DNA of 64,000 bases from Symsagittifera roscoffensis (GCF_963678635.1 NC_087067.1:60684594-60748593); one strand, 5' to 3'. Shown: positions 1 to 15,543, numbered from the stretch's first letter. The notes: a model not told the origin generated them from the sequence alone. A program made the numbers and translations.

Positions 1-3000
1 GCCCGTCGGTCAATGAAACTTGATGCCATAGAACTTTTGTGGTGTTGCCACAACCTTTTCATGTCCAGGAGTCGGTTAATTGACGTAACAATGCCCGTCG
101 GTCACTGAAACATAATGTCATAGACCTAGATCGTTGTTTCCGTAACCATTTTATGTCCAGGAGTCGGTTAGTTGATGTAACAATGCCCGTCGGTCACTGA
201 AACATAATGCCATAGACCTTTATCGGTGGTTCCGCACACATCTTATGTCCAGCAGTCTATTAGTTGATGTGACAATACCCATCGGTCAATGAAATTTTAT
301 GTCAAAGGTCTTGATCGGTGTTGTCACAACCATTTTATGTCCAGGAGTCGGTTAATTGACGTAACAATACCCGTCGGTCACTGAAACATAATGTCATAGA
401 CCTAGATCGTTGTTTCCGTAACCATTTTATGTCCAGGAGTCGGTTAGTTGATGTAACAATGCCCGTCGGTCACTGAAACATAATGCCATAGACCTTTATC
501 GGTGTTTCCGCACACATTTTATGTCCAGCAGTCTTTTAGTTGATGTGACAATACCCATCGGTCACTGAAGTGTTATGTCAAAGGTCTTGATCGGTGTTGT
601 CACAACCATTTTATGTCCAGGAGTCGGTTAGTTGACGTAACAATGCCCGTCGGTCACTGAAACATAATGTCATAGACCTAAATCGTTGTTTCCGCACCAC
701 TTTCATGTCCAGTAGTCGGTAAGTTGATGTAACAAGGACCGTCTGTTAGTGCAACATAAAGTCATAGATCTTTATCGATGTTTCCGCACCCATTTTATGT
801 CCAGGAGTTGGTTAGTTGATGTAAAAGTGCCCGTCAGTCAATGAAACTTGCTGCCATAGAACTTTTTTGAGGTTGCCACAACCATTTTATGTCCAGGAGT
901 CGGTTAGTTGACGTAACAACGCCCGTCGGTCACTGAAACATAATGCCATAGACCTAGATCGTTGTTTCCGCAATCATTTTAAGTCCAGGAGTCGGTTATT
1001 TGATGTACCAATGCCCGTCGGTCATTGAAACATAATGCCATAGACCTTTATTGGTGTTTCCGCACACATTTTATGTCCAGCAGTCTGTTACTTGATGTAA
1101 CAATACCCATCGATCAATGAAATGTTATGTCAAAGATCTTGATTGGTGTTTCCGCAGCCATTTTATTTCCAGGAGTCGGTTAGTTGATGTAACAGTGCCC
1201 GTCGGTCAATGAAACTTGATGCCATAGAACTTTTGAGGTGTTGCCACAACCATTTTATGTCCAGGAGTCGGTTAATTGACGTAACAACGCCCGTCGGTCA
1301 CTGAAACATAATGCAATAGACATAGATCGTTGTTTCCGCAACCATTTTATGTCCAGGAGTCGGTTAGTTGATGTAACAATTCCCGTCGGTCACTGAAACA
1401 TAATGCCATAGACCTTTATCGGTGTTTCCGCACACATTTTTTGTCAAGCAGTCTGTCAGTTGATGTAACAATACCCATCGGTCAATGAAATGTTATGTCA
1501 AAGATCTTGATTGGTGTTTCCGCAGCCATTTTATGTCCAGGAGTCGGTTAGTTGATGTAACAGTGCCCGTCGGTCAATGAAACTTGATGCCATAGAACTT
1601 TTGTGGTGCTGCCACAACCATTTTATGTCCAGGAGTCGGTTAATTGAAGTAACAACGCCCGTCGGTCAATGAAACATAATGTCATAGACCTGGATCGTTG
1701 TTTCCGCAACCATTTTATGTCCAGGAGTCGGTTAGATGATGTAAAAATGTCCGTCGGTCACTGAAACATAATGACATAGACCTTTATCGGTGTTTCCGCA
1801 CACATTTTATGTCCAGTAGTCTATTAGTTGATGTGACAATACCCATCGGTCACTGAATTGTTATGTCAAAGGTCTTGATTGGTGTTGTCACAACCATTTT
1901 ATGTCCAGGAGTCTGTTATTTGACGTAACAACGCCCGTCGGTCACTGAAACATAATGCCATAGACCTAGATCGTTGTTTCCGCAATCATTTTAAGTCCAG
2001 GAGTCGGTTATTTGATGTACCAATGCCCGTCGGTCACTGAAACATAATGCCATAGACCTTTATTGGTGTTTCCGCACACATTTTATGTCCAACAGTCTGT
2101 TAGTTGATGTAACAATACCCATCGGTCAATGAAATGTTATGTCAAAGATCTTGATTGGTGTTTCCGCAGCCATTTTATTTCCAGGAGTCGGTTAGTTGAT
2201 GTAACAGTGTCCGTCGGTCAATGAAACTTGATGCCATAGAACTTTTGAGGTGTTGCCACAACCATTTTATGTCCAGGAGTCGGTTAATTGACGTAACAAC
2301 GCCCGTCGGTCAATGAAACATAATGTCATAGACCTGGATCGTTGTTTCCGCAACCATTTTATGTCCAGGAGTCGGTTAGATGATGTAAAAATGCCCGTCG
2401 GTCACTGAAACATAATGACATAGACCTTTATCGGTGTTTCCGCACACATTTTATGTCCAGTAGTCTATTAGTTGATGTGACAATACCCATCGGTCACTGA
2501 ATTGTTATGTCAAAGGTCTTGATTGGTGTTGTCACAACCATTTTATGTCCAGGAGTCTGTTATTTGACGTAACAACGCCCGTCGGTCACTGAAACATAAT
2601 GCCATAGACCTAGATCGTTGTTTCCGCAATCATTTTAAGTCCAGGAGTCGGTTATTTGATGTACCAATGCCCGTCGGTCACTGAAACATAATGCCATAGA
2701 CCTTTATTGGTGTTTCCGCACACATTTTATGTCCAACAGTCTGTTAGTTGATGTAACAATACCCATCGGTCAATGAAATGTTATGTCAAAGATCTTGATT
2801 GGTGTTTCCGCAGCCATTTTATTTCCAGGAGTCGGTTAGTTGATGTAACAGTGTCCGTCGGTCAATGAAACTTGATGCCATAGAACTTTTGAGGTGTTGC
2901 CACAACCATTTTATGTCCAGGAGTCGGTTAATTGACGTAACAACGCCCGTCGGTCACTGAAACATATTGTCATAGACATAGATCGTTGTTTCCGCAACCA

Positions 3001-6000
3001 TTTTATGTCCAGGAGTCGGTTAGTTGATGTAACAATGCCCGTCGGTCACTGAAACGTAATGCCATAGACCTTTATCGGTGTTTCCGCACACATTTTATGT
3101 CCAGCAGTCTGTCAGTTGATGTAACAATACCCATCGGTCAATGAAATGTTATGTCAAAGATCTTGATTGGTGTTTCCGCAGCCATTTTATGTCCAGGAGT
3201 CGGTTAGTTGATGTAACAGTGCCCGTCGGTCAATGAAACTTGATGCCATAGAACTTTTGTGGTGTTGCCACAACCATTTTATGTCCAGGAGTCGGTTAAT
3301 TGACGTAACAACGCCCGTCGGTCAATGAAACATAATGTCATAGACCTGGATCGTTGTTTCCGCAACCATTTTATGTCCAGGAGTCGGTTAGATGATGTAA
3401 CAATGCCCGTCGGTCACTGAAACATATTGACATAGACCTTTATCGGTGTTTCCGCACACATTTTATGTCCAGCAGTCTATTAGTTGATGTGACAATACCC
3501 ATCGGTCACTGAAATGTTATGTCAAATGTCTTGATTGGTGTTGTCACAACCATTTTATGTCCAGGAGTCGGTTAGTTGACGTAACAATGCCCGTCGGTCA
3601 CTGAAACATAATGTCATAGACCTAGATTGTTGTTTCCGCACCAATTTTATGTCCAGTAGTCGGTAAGTTGATGTAACAAGGACCGTCAGTTAGTGCAACA
3701 TAAAGTCATAGACCTCTGTCGATGTTTCCGCATCCATTTAATGTCTGGGATTCGGCTAGTTGATATAACAATGCCCGTCAGTCACAAAAACATAATGTCA
3801 TAGATCTTTATTGGTGTTTCCGCACCCATTTTATGTCCAGGAGTTGATTAGGTGATGTAAAAGTGCCCGTCGGTCAATGAAACTTGATGTCATAGACCTA
3901 ATTGATGTTTCCGCAACCATTTTTTTTTCAGGAGTCGGCTAATTGATAAAACAATGTCTATCGGTCAAGGAAACAAAATTTCATAGACCTTCATCGTTGT
4001 TGCCGCAATACTTTTCTGTCAAGTAGTCAGATCGTAACATAATGGTCATTGAAACATCATGTCGTAGAGCTTTTTTGGTGTTTCCGCATTCACTTCATTT
4101 CCAGGAGTCTATTGGTTGATTTAATAATGTCCGTCGATCACTGAGACATAATGTCATATACCTCTATCAGTGTTTCTGCACCCATTTTATCTCCAGGAGT
4201 CGGTTAGTTGATGTAACAATGCCCGTCGGTCACTGAAACATAATGCCATAGATCTTTATCGGTGTTTCCGCACACATTTTATGTCCAGCAGTCTGTCAGT
4301 TGATGTAACAATACCCATCGGTCAATGAAATGTTAGGTCAAAGATCTTGATTGGTGTTTCCGCAGCCATTTTATGTCCAGGAGTCGGTTAGTTGATGTAA
4401 CAGTGCCCGTCGGTCAATAAAACTTGATGCCATAGAACTTTTGTGTTGTTGCCACAACCGTTTTATGTCCAGGAGTCGGTTAATTGACGTAACAACGCCT
4501 GTCGGTCAATGAAACATAATGTCATAGACCTAGATCGTTGTTTCCGCAACCATTTGATGTCCAGGAGTCGGTTAGTTGATGTAACAATGCCCGTCGGTCA
4601 CTGAAACATAATGCCATAGACCTTTATCGGTGTCTCCGCACACATCTTATGTCCAGCAGTCTATTAGTTGATGTGACAATACCCATCGGTCACTGAAATG
4701 TTATGTCAAATGTCTTGATCGGTGTTGTCACAACCATTTTATGTCCAGGAGTCGGTTAATTGACGTTAAAATACCCGTCAGTCACTGAAACATAATGTCA
4801 TAGACCTAGAACGTTGTTTCCGTAACCATTTCATGTCCAGGAGTCGGTTAGTTGATGTAACAATGCCCGTTGGTCACTGAAACATAATGCCATAGACCTT
4901 TATTGGTGTTTCCGCACACATTTTATGTCCAGCAGTCTGTTAGTTGATGTAAAAATACACATCGGTCAATGAAATGTTATGTCAAAGATCTTGATTTGAG
5001 AGTCCGCAGCCATTTTATGTCCAGGAATCGGTTAATTGATGTAACAGTGCCCGTCGGTCAATGAAACTTGATGCCATAGAACTTTTGTGGTGTTGCCACA
5101 ACCTTTTCATGTCCAGGAGTCGGTTAATTGACGTAACAATGCCCGTCGGTCACTGAAACATAATGTCATAGACCTAGATCGTTGTTTCCGTAACCATTTT
5201 ATGTCCAGGAGTCGGTTAGTTGATGTAACAATGCCCGTCGGTCACTGAAACATAATGCCATAGACCTTTATCGGTGGTTCCGCACACATCTTATGTCCAG
5301 CAGTCTATTAGTTGATGTGACAATACCCATCGGTCACTGAAATTTTATGTCAAAGGTCTTGATCGGTGTTGTCACAACCATTTTATGTCCAGGAGTCGGT
5401 TAATTGACGTAACAATACCCGTCGGTCACTGAAACATAATGTCATAGACCTAGATCCTTGTTTCCGTAACCATTTTATGTCCAGGAGTCGGTTAGTTGAT
5501 GTAACAATGCCCGTCGGTCACTGAAACATAATGCCATAGACCTTTATCGGTGTTTCCGCACACATTTTATGTCCAGCAGTCTTTTAGTTGATGTGACAAT
5601 ACCCATCGGTCACTGAAGTGTTATGTCAAAGGTCTTGATCGGTGTTGTCACAACCATTTTATGTCCAGGAGTCGGTTAGTTGACGTAACAATGCCCTTCG
5701 GTCACTGAAACATAATGTCATAGACCTAAATCGTTGTTTCCGCACCACTTTTATGTCCAGTAGTCGGTAAGTTGATGTAAAAAGGACCGTCGGTTAGTGC
5801 AACATAAAGTCATAGATCTTTATCGATGTTTCCGCACCCATTTTATGTCCAGGAGTTGGTTAGTTGATGTAAAAGTGCCCGTCAGTCAATGAAACTTGCT
5901 GCCATAGAACTTTTTTGAGGTTGCCACAACCATTTTATGTCCAGGAGTCGGTTAGTTGACGTAACAACGCCCGTCGGTCACTGAAACATAATGCCATAGA

Positions 6001-9000
6001 CCTAGATCGTTGTTTCCGCAATCATTTTAAGTCCAGGAGTCGGTTATTTGATGTACCAATGCCCGTCGGTCACTGAAACATAATGCCATAGACCTTTATT
6101 GGTGTTTCCGCACACATTTTATGTCCAGCAGTCTGTTACTTGATGTAACAATACCCATCGATCAATGAAATGTTATGTCAAAGATCTTGATTGGTGTTTC
6201 CGCAGCCATTTTTTTTCCAGGAGTCGGTTAGTTGATGTAACAGTGCCCGTCGGTCAATGAAACTTGATGCCATAGAACTTTTGAGGTGTTGCCACAACCA
6301 TTTTATGTCCAGGAGTCGGTTAATTGACGTAACAACGCCCGTCGGTCACTGAAACATAATGCAATAGACATAGATCGTTGTTTCCGCAACCATTTTATGT
6401 CCAGGAGTCGGTTAGTTGATGTAACAATGCCCGTCGGTCACTGAAACATAATGCCATAGACCTTTATCGGTGTTTCCGCACACATTTTTTGTCCAGCAGT
6501 CTGTCAGTTGATGTAACAATACCCATCGGTCAATGAAATGTTATGTCAAAGATCTTGATTGGTGTTTCCGCAGCCATTTTATGTCCAGGAGTCGGTTAGT
6601 TGATGTAACAGTGCCCGTCGGTCAATGAAACTTGATGCCATAGAACTTTTGTGGTGCTGCCACAACCATTTTATGTCCAGGAGTCGGTTAATTGACGTAA
6701 CAACGCCCGTCGGTCAATGAAACATAATGTCATAGACCTGGATCGTTGTTTCCGCAACCATTTTATGTCCAGGAGTCGGTTAGATGATGTAAAAATGCCC
6801 GTCGGTCACTGAAACATAATGACATAGACCTTTATCGGTGTTTCCGCACACATTTTATGTCCAGTAGTCTATTAGTTGATGTGACAATACCCATCGGTCA
6901 CTGAATTGTTATGTCAAAGGTCTTGATTGGTGTTGTCACAACCATTTTATGTCCAGGAGTCTGTTATTTGACGTAACAACGCCCGTCGGTCACTGAAACT
7001 TAATGCCATAGACCTAGATCGTTGTTTCCGCAATCATTTTAAGTCCAGGAGTCGGTTATTTGATGTACCAATGCCCGTCGGTCACTGAAACATAATGCCA
7101 TAGACCTTTATTGGTGTTTCCGCACACATTTTATGTCCAGCAGTCTGTTAGTTGATGTAACAATACCCATCGGTCAATGAAATGTTATGTCAAAGATCTT
7201 GATTGGTGTTTCCGCAGCCATTTTATTTCCAGGAGTCCGTTAGTTGATGTAACAGTGTCCGTCGGTCAATGAAACTTGATGCCATAGAACTTTTGAGGTG
7301 TTGCCACAACCATTTTATGTCCAGGAGTCGGTTAATTGACGTAACAACGCCCGTCGGTCACTGAAACATATTGTCATAGACATAGATCGTTGTTTCCGCA
7401 ACCATTTTATGTCCAGGAGTCGGTTAGTTGATGTAACAATGCCCGTCGGTCACTGAAACGTAATGCCATAGACCTTTATCGGTGTTTCCGCACACATTTT
7501 ATGTCCAGCAGTCTGTCAGTTGATGTAACAATACCCATCGGTCAATGAAATGTTATGTCAAAGATCTTGATTGGTGTTTCCGCAGCCATTTTATGTCCAG
7601 GAGTCGGTTAGTTGATGTAACAGTGCCCGTCGGTCAATGAAACTTGATGCCATAGAACTTTTGTGGTGTTGCCACAACCATTTTATGTCCAGGAGTCGGT
7701 TAATTGACGTAACAACGCCCGTCGGTCAATGAAACATAATGTCATAGACCTGGATCGTTGTTTCCGCAACCATTTTATGTCCAGGAGTCGGTTAGATGAT
7801 GTAACAATGCCCGTCGGTCACTGAAACATATTGACATAGACCTTTATCGGTGTTTCCGCACACATTTTATGTCCAGCAGTCTATTAGTTGATGTGACAAT
7901 ACCCATCGGTCACTGAAATGTTATGTCAAATGTCTTGATTGGTGTTGTCACAACCATTTTATGTCCAGGAGTCGGTTAGTTGACGTAACAATGCCCGTCG
8001 GTCACTGAAACATAATGTCATAGACCTAGATTGTTGTTTCCGCACCAATTTTATGTCCAGTAGTCGGTAAGTTGATGTAACAAGGACCGTCAGTTAGTGC
8101 AACATAAAGTCATAGACCTCTGTCGATGTTTCCGCATCCATTTAATGTCTGGGATTCGGCTAGTTGATATAACAATGCCCGTCAGTCACAAAAACATAAT
8201 GTCATAGATCTTTATTGGTGTTTCCGCACCCATTTTATGTCCAGGAGTTGATTAGGTGATGTAAAAGTGCCCGTCGGTCAATGAAACTTGATGTCATAGA
8301 CCTAATTGATGTTTCCGCAACCATTTTTTTTCCAGGAGTCGGCTAATTGATAAAACAATGTCCATCGGTCAAGGAAACAAAATTTCATAGACCTTCATCG
8401 TTGTTGCCGCAATACTTTTCTGTCAAGTAGTCAGATCGTAACATAATGGTCATTGAAACATCATGTCGTAGAGCTTTTTTGGTGTTTCCGCATTCACTTC
8501 ATTTCCAGGAGTCTATCGGTTGATTTAATAATGTCCGTCGATCACTGAGACATAATGTCATATACCTCTATCAGTGTTTCTGCACCCATTTTATCTCCAG
8601 TAGTCGGTTGGTTGATGTTAAAATGCCCGTTGGTCACTGAAACAAAGTCAAAGACCTCTATTGGTGTTTTCGCACCAATTTAATGTCCAGGAGTCGGTTA
8701 GTTGATGTAACAAGACCCGTCGGTCACTGAATCATAATCTCATCGACATTTATCGGTGTTTCCGTACCCGTTGTTTGTCCAGAAGTCGGTAAGTTGATGT
8801 AACAATGTCTGTCGGTCACTGAAACCTAATGTCATAGACCTGAATCGGTGTTGCCGCAACCATTTTATGTCCAGGAGTCGGTTAGTTATGTAACAGTGCC
8901 CGTCGGTCAATGAAACTTGATGACCTAGAAATTTTTGGTGTTTTCACACCCATTTTATGCCCAGGAGTCGATTAACTGATAAAACAATGTCTGTCGGTCA

Positions 9001-12000
9001 TTAAAATTTAATGTCATAGACCTCCATTGTTGTTGCCGCAAAAGTGTTCTGTCCAGGAGTCGGTTAGTTTATGTAACAAGGTCTGTTGGTCACTGAAACA
9101 TTCCGTCATAGACCTTGATCGGTGTTGCCGCACCCATTTTATGTCCAGGAGTCGGTTAGTTGACGTAACAATGCCCGTCGGTCACTGAAACATATTGTCT
9201 TAGATCTAGAGCGATGTTACCGCACCAATTTTATGTCCAGTAGTCGGTAAGTTGATCTAACAATGCCTTTCGCTCGCTGAAACATAACGTCATAATCCTT
9301 TATCGGTGTTTCCGTATACCTTTTATGTCCAGGAGTCGGTTAGTTGATAGAACAATGTCCGTCGGTCATTGAAACATAATGTCATAGACCCTAATCGCTG
9401 TTGCCACAACCATTTTATGTCCAGGAGTCGGTTAGTTGACGTAACAACGCCCGTCGGTCACTGAAACATAAAGCCATAGACCTAGATCGTTGTTTCCGCA
9501 ATCATTTTATGTCCAGGAGTCGGTTATTTGATGTAACAATGCCCGTCGGTCACTGAAACATAATGCCATAGACCTTTATCGGTGTTTCCGCACACATTTT
9601 ATGTCCAGCAGTCTGTTAGTTGATGTAACAATACCCATCGGTCAATGAAATGTTATGTCAAAGATCTTGATTGGTGTTTCCGCAGCCATTTCATTTCCAG
9701 GAGTCGGTTAGTTGATGTAACAGTTCCCGTCGGTCAATGAAACTTGATGCTATAGAACTTTTTTGGTGTTGCCACAACCATTTTATGTCCAGGAGTCGGT
9801 TAATTGACGTAACAACGCCCGTCGGTCACTGAAACATAATGTGATAGACCTAGAACGTTATTTCCGCAACCATTTTATGTCCAGGAGTCGGTTAATTGAC
9901 GTAACAACGCCCGTCGGTCACTGAAACATAATGTCATAGACATAGATCGTTGTTTCCGCAACCATTTTATGTCCAGGAGTCGGTTAGTTGATGTAACAAT
10001 GCCCGTCGGTCACTGAAAAATAATGCCATAGATCTTTATCGGTGTTTCCGCACACATTTTATGTCCAGCAGTCTGTCAGTTGATGTAACAATACCCATCG
10101 GTCAATGAAATGTTATGTCAAATATCTTGATTGGTGTTTCCGCAGCCATTCTATGTCCAGGAGTCGGTTAGTTGATGTAACAGTGCCCGTCGGTCAATGA
10201 AACTTGATGCCATAGAACTTTTGTGGTGTTGCCACAACCATTTTATGTCCAGGAGTCGGTTAATTGACGTAACAACGCCCGTCGGTCAATGAAACATAAT
10301 GTCATAGACCTAGATCGTTGTTGCCGCAACCATTTTATGTCCAGGAGTCGGTTAGTTGATGTAACAATGCCCGTCGGTCACTGAAACATAATGACATAGA
10401 CTTTTATTGGTGTTTCCGCACACATTTTATGTCCAGCAGTCTATTAGTTGATGTGACAATACCCATCGGTCACTGAAATGTTATGTCAAAGGTCTTGATT
10501 GGTGTTGTCACAACCATTTTAAGTCCAGGAGTCGGTTAGTTGACGTAAAAATGCCCGTCGGTCACTGAAACATAATGTCATAGACCTAGATCGTTGTTTC
10601 CGCACCAGTTTTATGTCCAGTAGTCGGTAAGTTGATGTAACAAGAACCGTCAGTTAGTGCAACATAAAGTCATAGACCTCTGTCGATGTTTCCGCATCCA
10701 TTTAATAGCCGGGATTCGGCTAGTTGATATAACAATGCCCGTCAGTCACAAAAACATAATGTAATAGATCTTTATCGGTGTTTCCGCACCCATTTTATGT
10801 CCAGGAGTTGATTAGTTGATGTAAAAGTGCCCGTCGGTCAATGAAACTTGATGTCACAGACCTTATTGATGTTTCCGCAACCATTGTTTTTCCAGGAGTC
10901 GGCTAATTGATAAAACAATGTCCATCGGTCATGGAAACAAAATGTCATAGACCTTCATCGTTGTTGCCGCAATACTTTTCTGTCAAGTAGTCGGTTAGTT
11001 GATGTAACAGTGCCCGTCGGTCATTGAAACATAATGTCATAGAGCTTTTTTGGTGTTTCCGCATTCACTTCATTTCCAGGAGTCTATTGGTTGATTTAAT
11101 AATGTCCGTCGATCACTGAGACATAATGTCATATACCTCTATCAGTGTTTCTGCACCCATTTTATCTCCAGTAGTCGGTTGGTTGATGTTAAATGCCCGT
11201 TGGTCACTGAAACAAAGTCAAAGACCTCTATTGGTGTTTTCGCACCAATTTAATGTCCAGGAGTCAGTTAGTTGATGTAACAAGACCCGTCGGTCACTGA
11301 ATCATAATCTCATAGACCTTTATCGGTGTTTCCGCACCCGTTGTTTGTCCAGAAGTCGGTAAGTTGATGTAACAATGTCCGTCGGTCACTGAAACCTAAT
11401 GCCATAGACCTCAATTGGTGTTGCCGCAACCATTTTATGCCCGGGGGTCGGTTAGTAATGTAACAGTGCCCGTCGGTCAATGAAACTTGATGACCTAGAA
11501 ATTTTTTGGTGTTTTCACAACCATTTTATGCCCAGGAGTCGATTAACTGATAAAACAATGTCTGTCGGTCATTAAAATTTAATGTCATAGACCTCCATTG
11601 TTGTTGCCGCAAAAATTTTCTGTCCAGGAGTCGGTTAGTTCATGTAACAAGGTCTGTTGGTCACTGAAACCTTCCGTCATAGACCTTGATCGGTGTTGCC
11701 GCACCCATTTTATGTCCAGGAGTCGGTTAGTTGACGTAACAATGCCCGTCGGTCACTGAAACATATTGTCTTAGATCTAGAGCGATGTTACCGCACCAAT
11801 TTTATGTCCAGTAGTCGGTAAGTTGATCTAACAATGCCTTTCGCTCGCTGAAACATAACGTCATAATCCTTTATCGGTGTTTCCGTACACATTTTATGTC
11901 CAGGAGTCGGTTAGTTGATAGAACAATGTCCGTCGGTCATTGAAACATAATGTCATAGACCCTAATCGCTGTTGCCACAACCATTTTATGTCCAGGAGTC

Positions 12001-15000
12001 GGTTAGTTGACGTAGCAATGCCGGTCGGTCACTGAAATGTTATGTCAAAGATCTTGATTGGTGTTTCCGCAGCCATTTTATGTCCAGGAGTCGGTTAGTT
12101 GGTGTAACAGTGCCCGTCGTTCAATGAAACTTGATGCCATAGAACTTTTTTGGTGTTGCCACAACCATTTTATGTCCAGGAGTCGGTTAGTTGACGTAAC
12201 AACGCCCGTCGGTCACTGAAACATAATGTCATAGACCTAGATCGTTGTTTCCGCAACCATTTTATGTCCAGGAGTCGGTTAGTTGATGTAACAATGCCCG
12301 TTCGTCACTGAAACATAATGCCATAGAATTTTATCGGTGTTTCCGCACACATTTTATGTCCAGCAGTCTGTTAGTTGATGTAACAATACCCATCGGTCCA
12401 TGAAATGTTATTTCAAAGATCTTGATTTCTGTTTCCGCAGCCATTTTATGTCCAGGAGTCGGTTAGTTGATGTAACAGTGCCCGTCGGTCAATGAAACTT
12501 GATGCCATAGAACTTTTGTGGTGTTGCCACAACCATTTTATAACCAGGAGTCGGTTAATTGACGTAACAACGCCCGTAGGTCATTGAAACATAATGTCAT
12601 AGAACTAGATCGTTGTTTCCGTAACCATTTTTTGTCCAGGAGTCGGTTAGTTGATGTAACAATGCCCGTCGGTCACTGAAACATAATGCCATAGACCTTT
12701 ATCGGTGTTTCCGCACACATTTTATGTCCAGCAGTCTATTAGTTGATGTGACAATACCCATCGGTCACTGAAATGTTATGTCAATGGTCTTGATCGGTGA
12801 TGTCACAACAATTTTATGTCCAGGAGTCGGTTAGTTGACGTAACAATGCCCGTCGGTCACTGAAACATAATGTCATAGACCTAGATCGTTGTTTCCGCAC
12901 CAATTTTATGTCCAGTAGTCGGTAAGTTGATGTACCAAGGACCGTCGGTTAGTGCAACATAAAGTCATAGACTTCTGTCGGTATTTCTGCATCCATTTAA
13001 TGTCTGGGATTCGGCTAGTTGATATAACCTTGCCCGTCAGTCACTAAAATATAATGTCATAGATCTTTATCGATGTTTCCGCACCCATTTTGATGTCCAG
13101 GAGTTGGTTAGTTGATGTAAAAGTGCCCTTCGGTCGATGAAACTTGATGCCATAGATTTTTTTTGTTGTTGCCACAACCATTTTATGTCCAGGAGTCGGT
13201 TAGTTGACGTAACAACGCCCGTCGGTCACTGAAACATAATGTCATAGACCTAGATTTTTGTTTCCGCAGCCATTTTATTTTCAGGAGTCAGTTAGTTGAT
13301 GTAACAATGCCCGTCGGTCACTGAAACATAATGCCATAGACCTTTATCGATGTTTCCGCACACATTTTATTTCCAGCAGTCTGTTAGTTGATGTAACAAA
13401 ACCCATCGGTCAATGAAATGTTATGTCAAAGATCTTGATTGGTGTTTCCGCACACATTTTATGTCCAGCAGTCTATTAGTTGATGTGACAATACCCATCG
13501 GTCATTGAAATGATATGTCAATAGTCTTGATCGGTGTTATCACAACCATTCTATGTCCAGGAGTCGGTTAGTTGACGTAACAATGCCCGTCAGTCACTGA
13601 AACATAATGTCATAGACCTAGATCGTTGTTTCCGCAATCATTTTATGTCAAGGAGTCGGTTATTTGATGTAACAATGCCCGTAGGTCACTGAAACATAAT
13701 GCCATAGACCTTTATCGATGTTTCCGCACACATTTTATTTCCAGCAGTCTGTTAGTTGATGTAACAAAACCCATCGGTCAATGAAATGTTATGTCAAAGA
13801 TCTTGATTGGTGTTTCCGCACACATTTTATGTCCAGCAGTCTATTAGTTGATGTGACAATACCCATCGGTCACTGAAATGATATGTCAATAGTCTTGATC
13901 GGTGTTATCACAACCTTTCTATGTCCAGGAGTCGGTTAGTTGACGTAACAATGCCCGTCAGTCACTGAAACATAATGTCATAGACCTAGATCGTTGTTTC
14001 CGCACCAATTTTATGTCCAGTAGTCGGTAAGTTGATGTAACAAGGACCGTCGGTTAGTGCAACATAAAGTCATAGACCTCTGTCGGTGCTTCCGCATCCA
14101 TTTAATGTCTGGGATTCGGCTAGTTGATATAACAATGCCCGTCAGTCACTAAAACACTATGTCATCGATCTTTTTCGGCACCCATTTTATGTCCAGAAGT
14201 TCGTTAGTTGATGTAAAAGTGACCGTCGGTCAATGAAAATTGATGCCATAGATTTTTTTTGTTGTTGCCACAACCATTTTACGTCCAGGAATCGGTTAGT
14301 TAACGTAACAACGCCCGTCGGTCACTGAAACATAATGTCATAGACCTAGATCGTTGTTTCCGCAATCATTTTATGTCCAGGAGTCGGTTATTGATGTAAC
14401 AATGCCCGTCGGTCACTGAAACATAATGCCATAGACCTTTATCGGTGTTTCCGCACACATTTTATATCCAGCAGTCTGTTAGTTGATGTAACAATACCCA
14501 TCGGTCAATGAAATGTAATGTCAAAGATCTTGATTGGTGTTTCCGCAGCCATTTTATGTTCAGGAGTCGGTTAGTTGATGTAACAGTGCCCGTCGGTCAA
14601 TGAAACCTGATGCCATAGAACTTTTGTGGTGTTGCCACAACCATTTTATGTCCAGGAGTCGGTTAATTGACGTAACAACGCCCGTCGGTCACTGAAACAT
14701 AATGTCATAGACCTAGATCGTTGTTTCCGCAACCATTTTATGTCCAGGAGTCGGTTAGTTGATGTAAAAATGCCCGTCGGTCACTGAAACATAATGCCAT
14801 AGACCTTTATCGGTGTTTTCGCACACATTTTATGTCCAGCAGTCTATTAGTTGATGTGACAATACCCATCGGTCACCGAAATGTTATGTCAAAGGTCTTG
14901 ATCCGTGTTGTCACAACCATTTTATGTCCAGGATTCGGTTAGTTGACGTAACAATGCCCGTCGCTCACTGAAACATAATGTCATAGACCTAGATCATTGT

Positions 15001-15543
15001 TTCCGCATCCATTTAATGTCTGGGATTCGGCTAGTTGATATAACAATGCCCGTCAGTCACTAAAACATAATGTCATAGATTTTTATCGGTGTTTCCGCAC
15101 CCATTTCATGTCCAGGGGTTGGTTAGTTGATGTAAAAGTGCCTGTCGGTCAGTGAAATTTGATGTCATAGACCTAATTGATGTTTCCACAACCATTTTTT
15201 TTCCAGGAGTCGGCTAATTGATAAAACAATGTCCATCGGTCATGGAAACATAAGGTCATAGACCTTCATCGTTGTTGCCGCAATAATTTTCTGTCAAGTA
15301 GTCGGTTAGTTGATGTAACAGTGCCCGTCGGTCATTGGAACATAATGTCATAGAGCTTTTTTGGTGTTTCCGCATTCACTTCATTTCCAGGAGTCTATTG
15401 GTTGATTTATTAATGTCCGTCGATCACTGAGACATAATGTCATATACCTCTATCAGTGTTTCTGCGCCCATTTTATCTCCAGTAGTCGGTTGGTTGATGT
15501 TAAAATGCCCGTCGGTCACTGAAACAAAGTCATAGACCTCTAT
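1..15543. repeat. Satellite array, ~92-bp monomer
   Basis: About 165-170 head-to-tail monomers fill the first 15.5 kb. Each monomer runs through recognisable blocks: CCCGTCGGTCA, a TGAAACATAATG-like block, CATAGACC, TGTTTCCGCA, TTTTATGTCCAGGAGTCGG and TTAGTTGATGTAACAAT. Starts at 1, 93, 184 and 277 give a period of 91-93 bp. Several monomer classes alternate, for example ACTTGATGCCATAGAAC, ACATAATGTCATAGACCTAG, ACATAATGCCATAGACCTTT and ATGTTATGTCAAAGATCTTG, so there is a higher-order structure. No ORF of any length is conserved and nothing resembles a gene. The array begins before the window and stops inside a monomer at about 15,543. A pericentromeric or heterochromatic location is an inference. 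Confidence 0.97.
5049..8599. repeat. Higher-order duplicate of satellite 1-4195
   Basis: The block 5049-8599 repeats 1-4195 nearly base for base. The first part aligns at an offset of 5,048 (the GTTAGATGATG marker at 1731 and 6779). The later part aligns at 4,404 (the same marker at 3387 and 7791). The difference is 644 bp, which is seven 92-bp monomers: the first block contains an extra tandem copy of a 7-monomer segment (markers at 1731 and 2375). Homology ends near 4195/8599. The tail segment after TTATCTCCAGTAGTCGG recurs at about 8590, 11,165 and 15,475, so further multi-kilobase units follow. Confidence 0.88.

Noticed and set aside
1-15543. CRISPR-like repeat array
   Set aside because: Repeats are contiguous ~92-bp satellite monomers without unique spacers, in a eukaryotic context.
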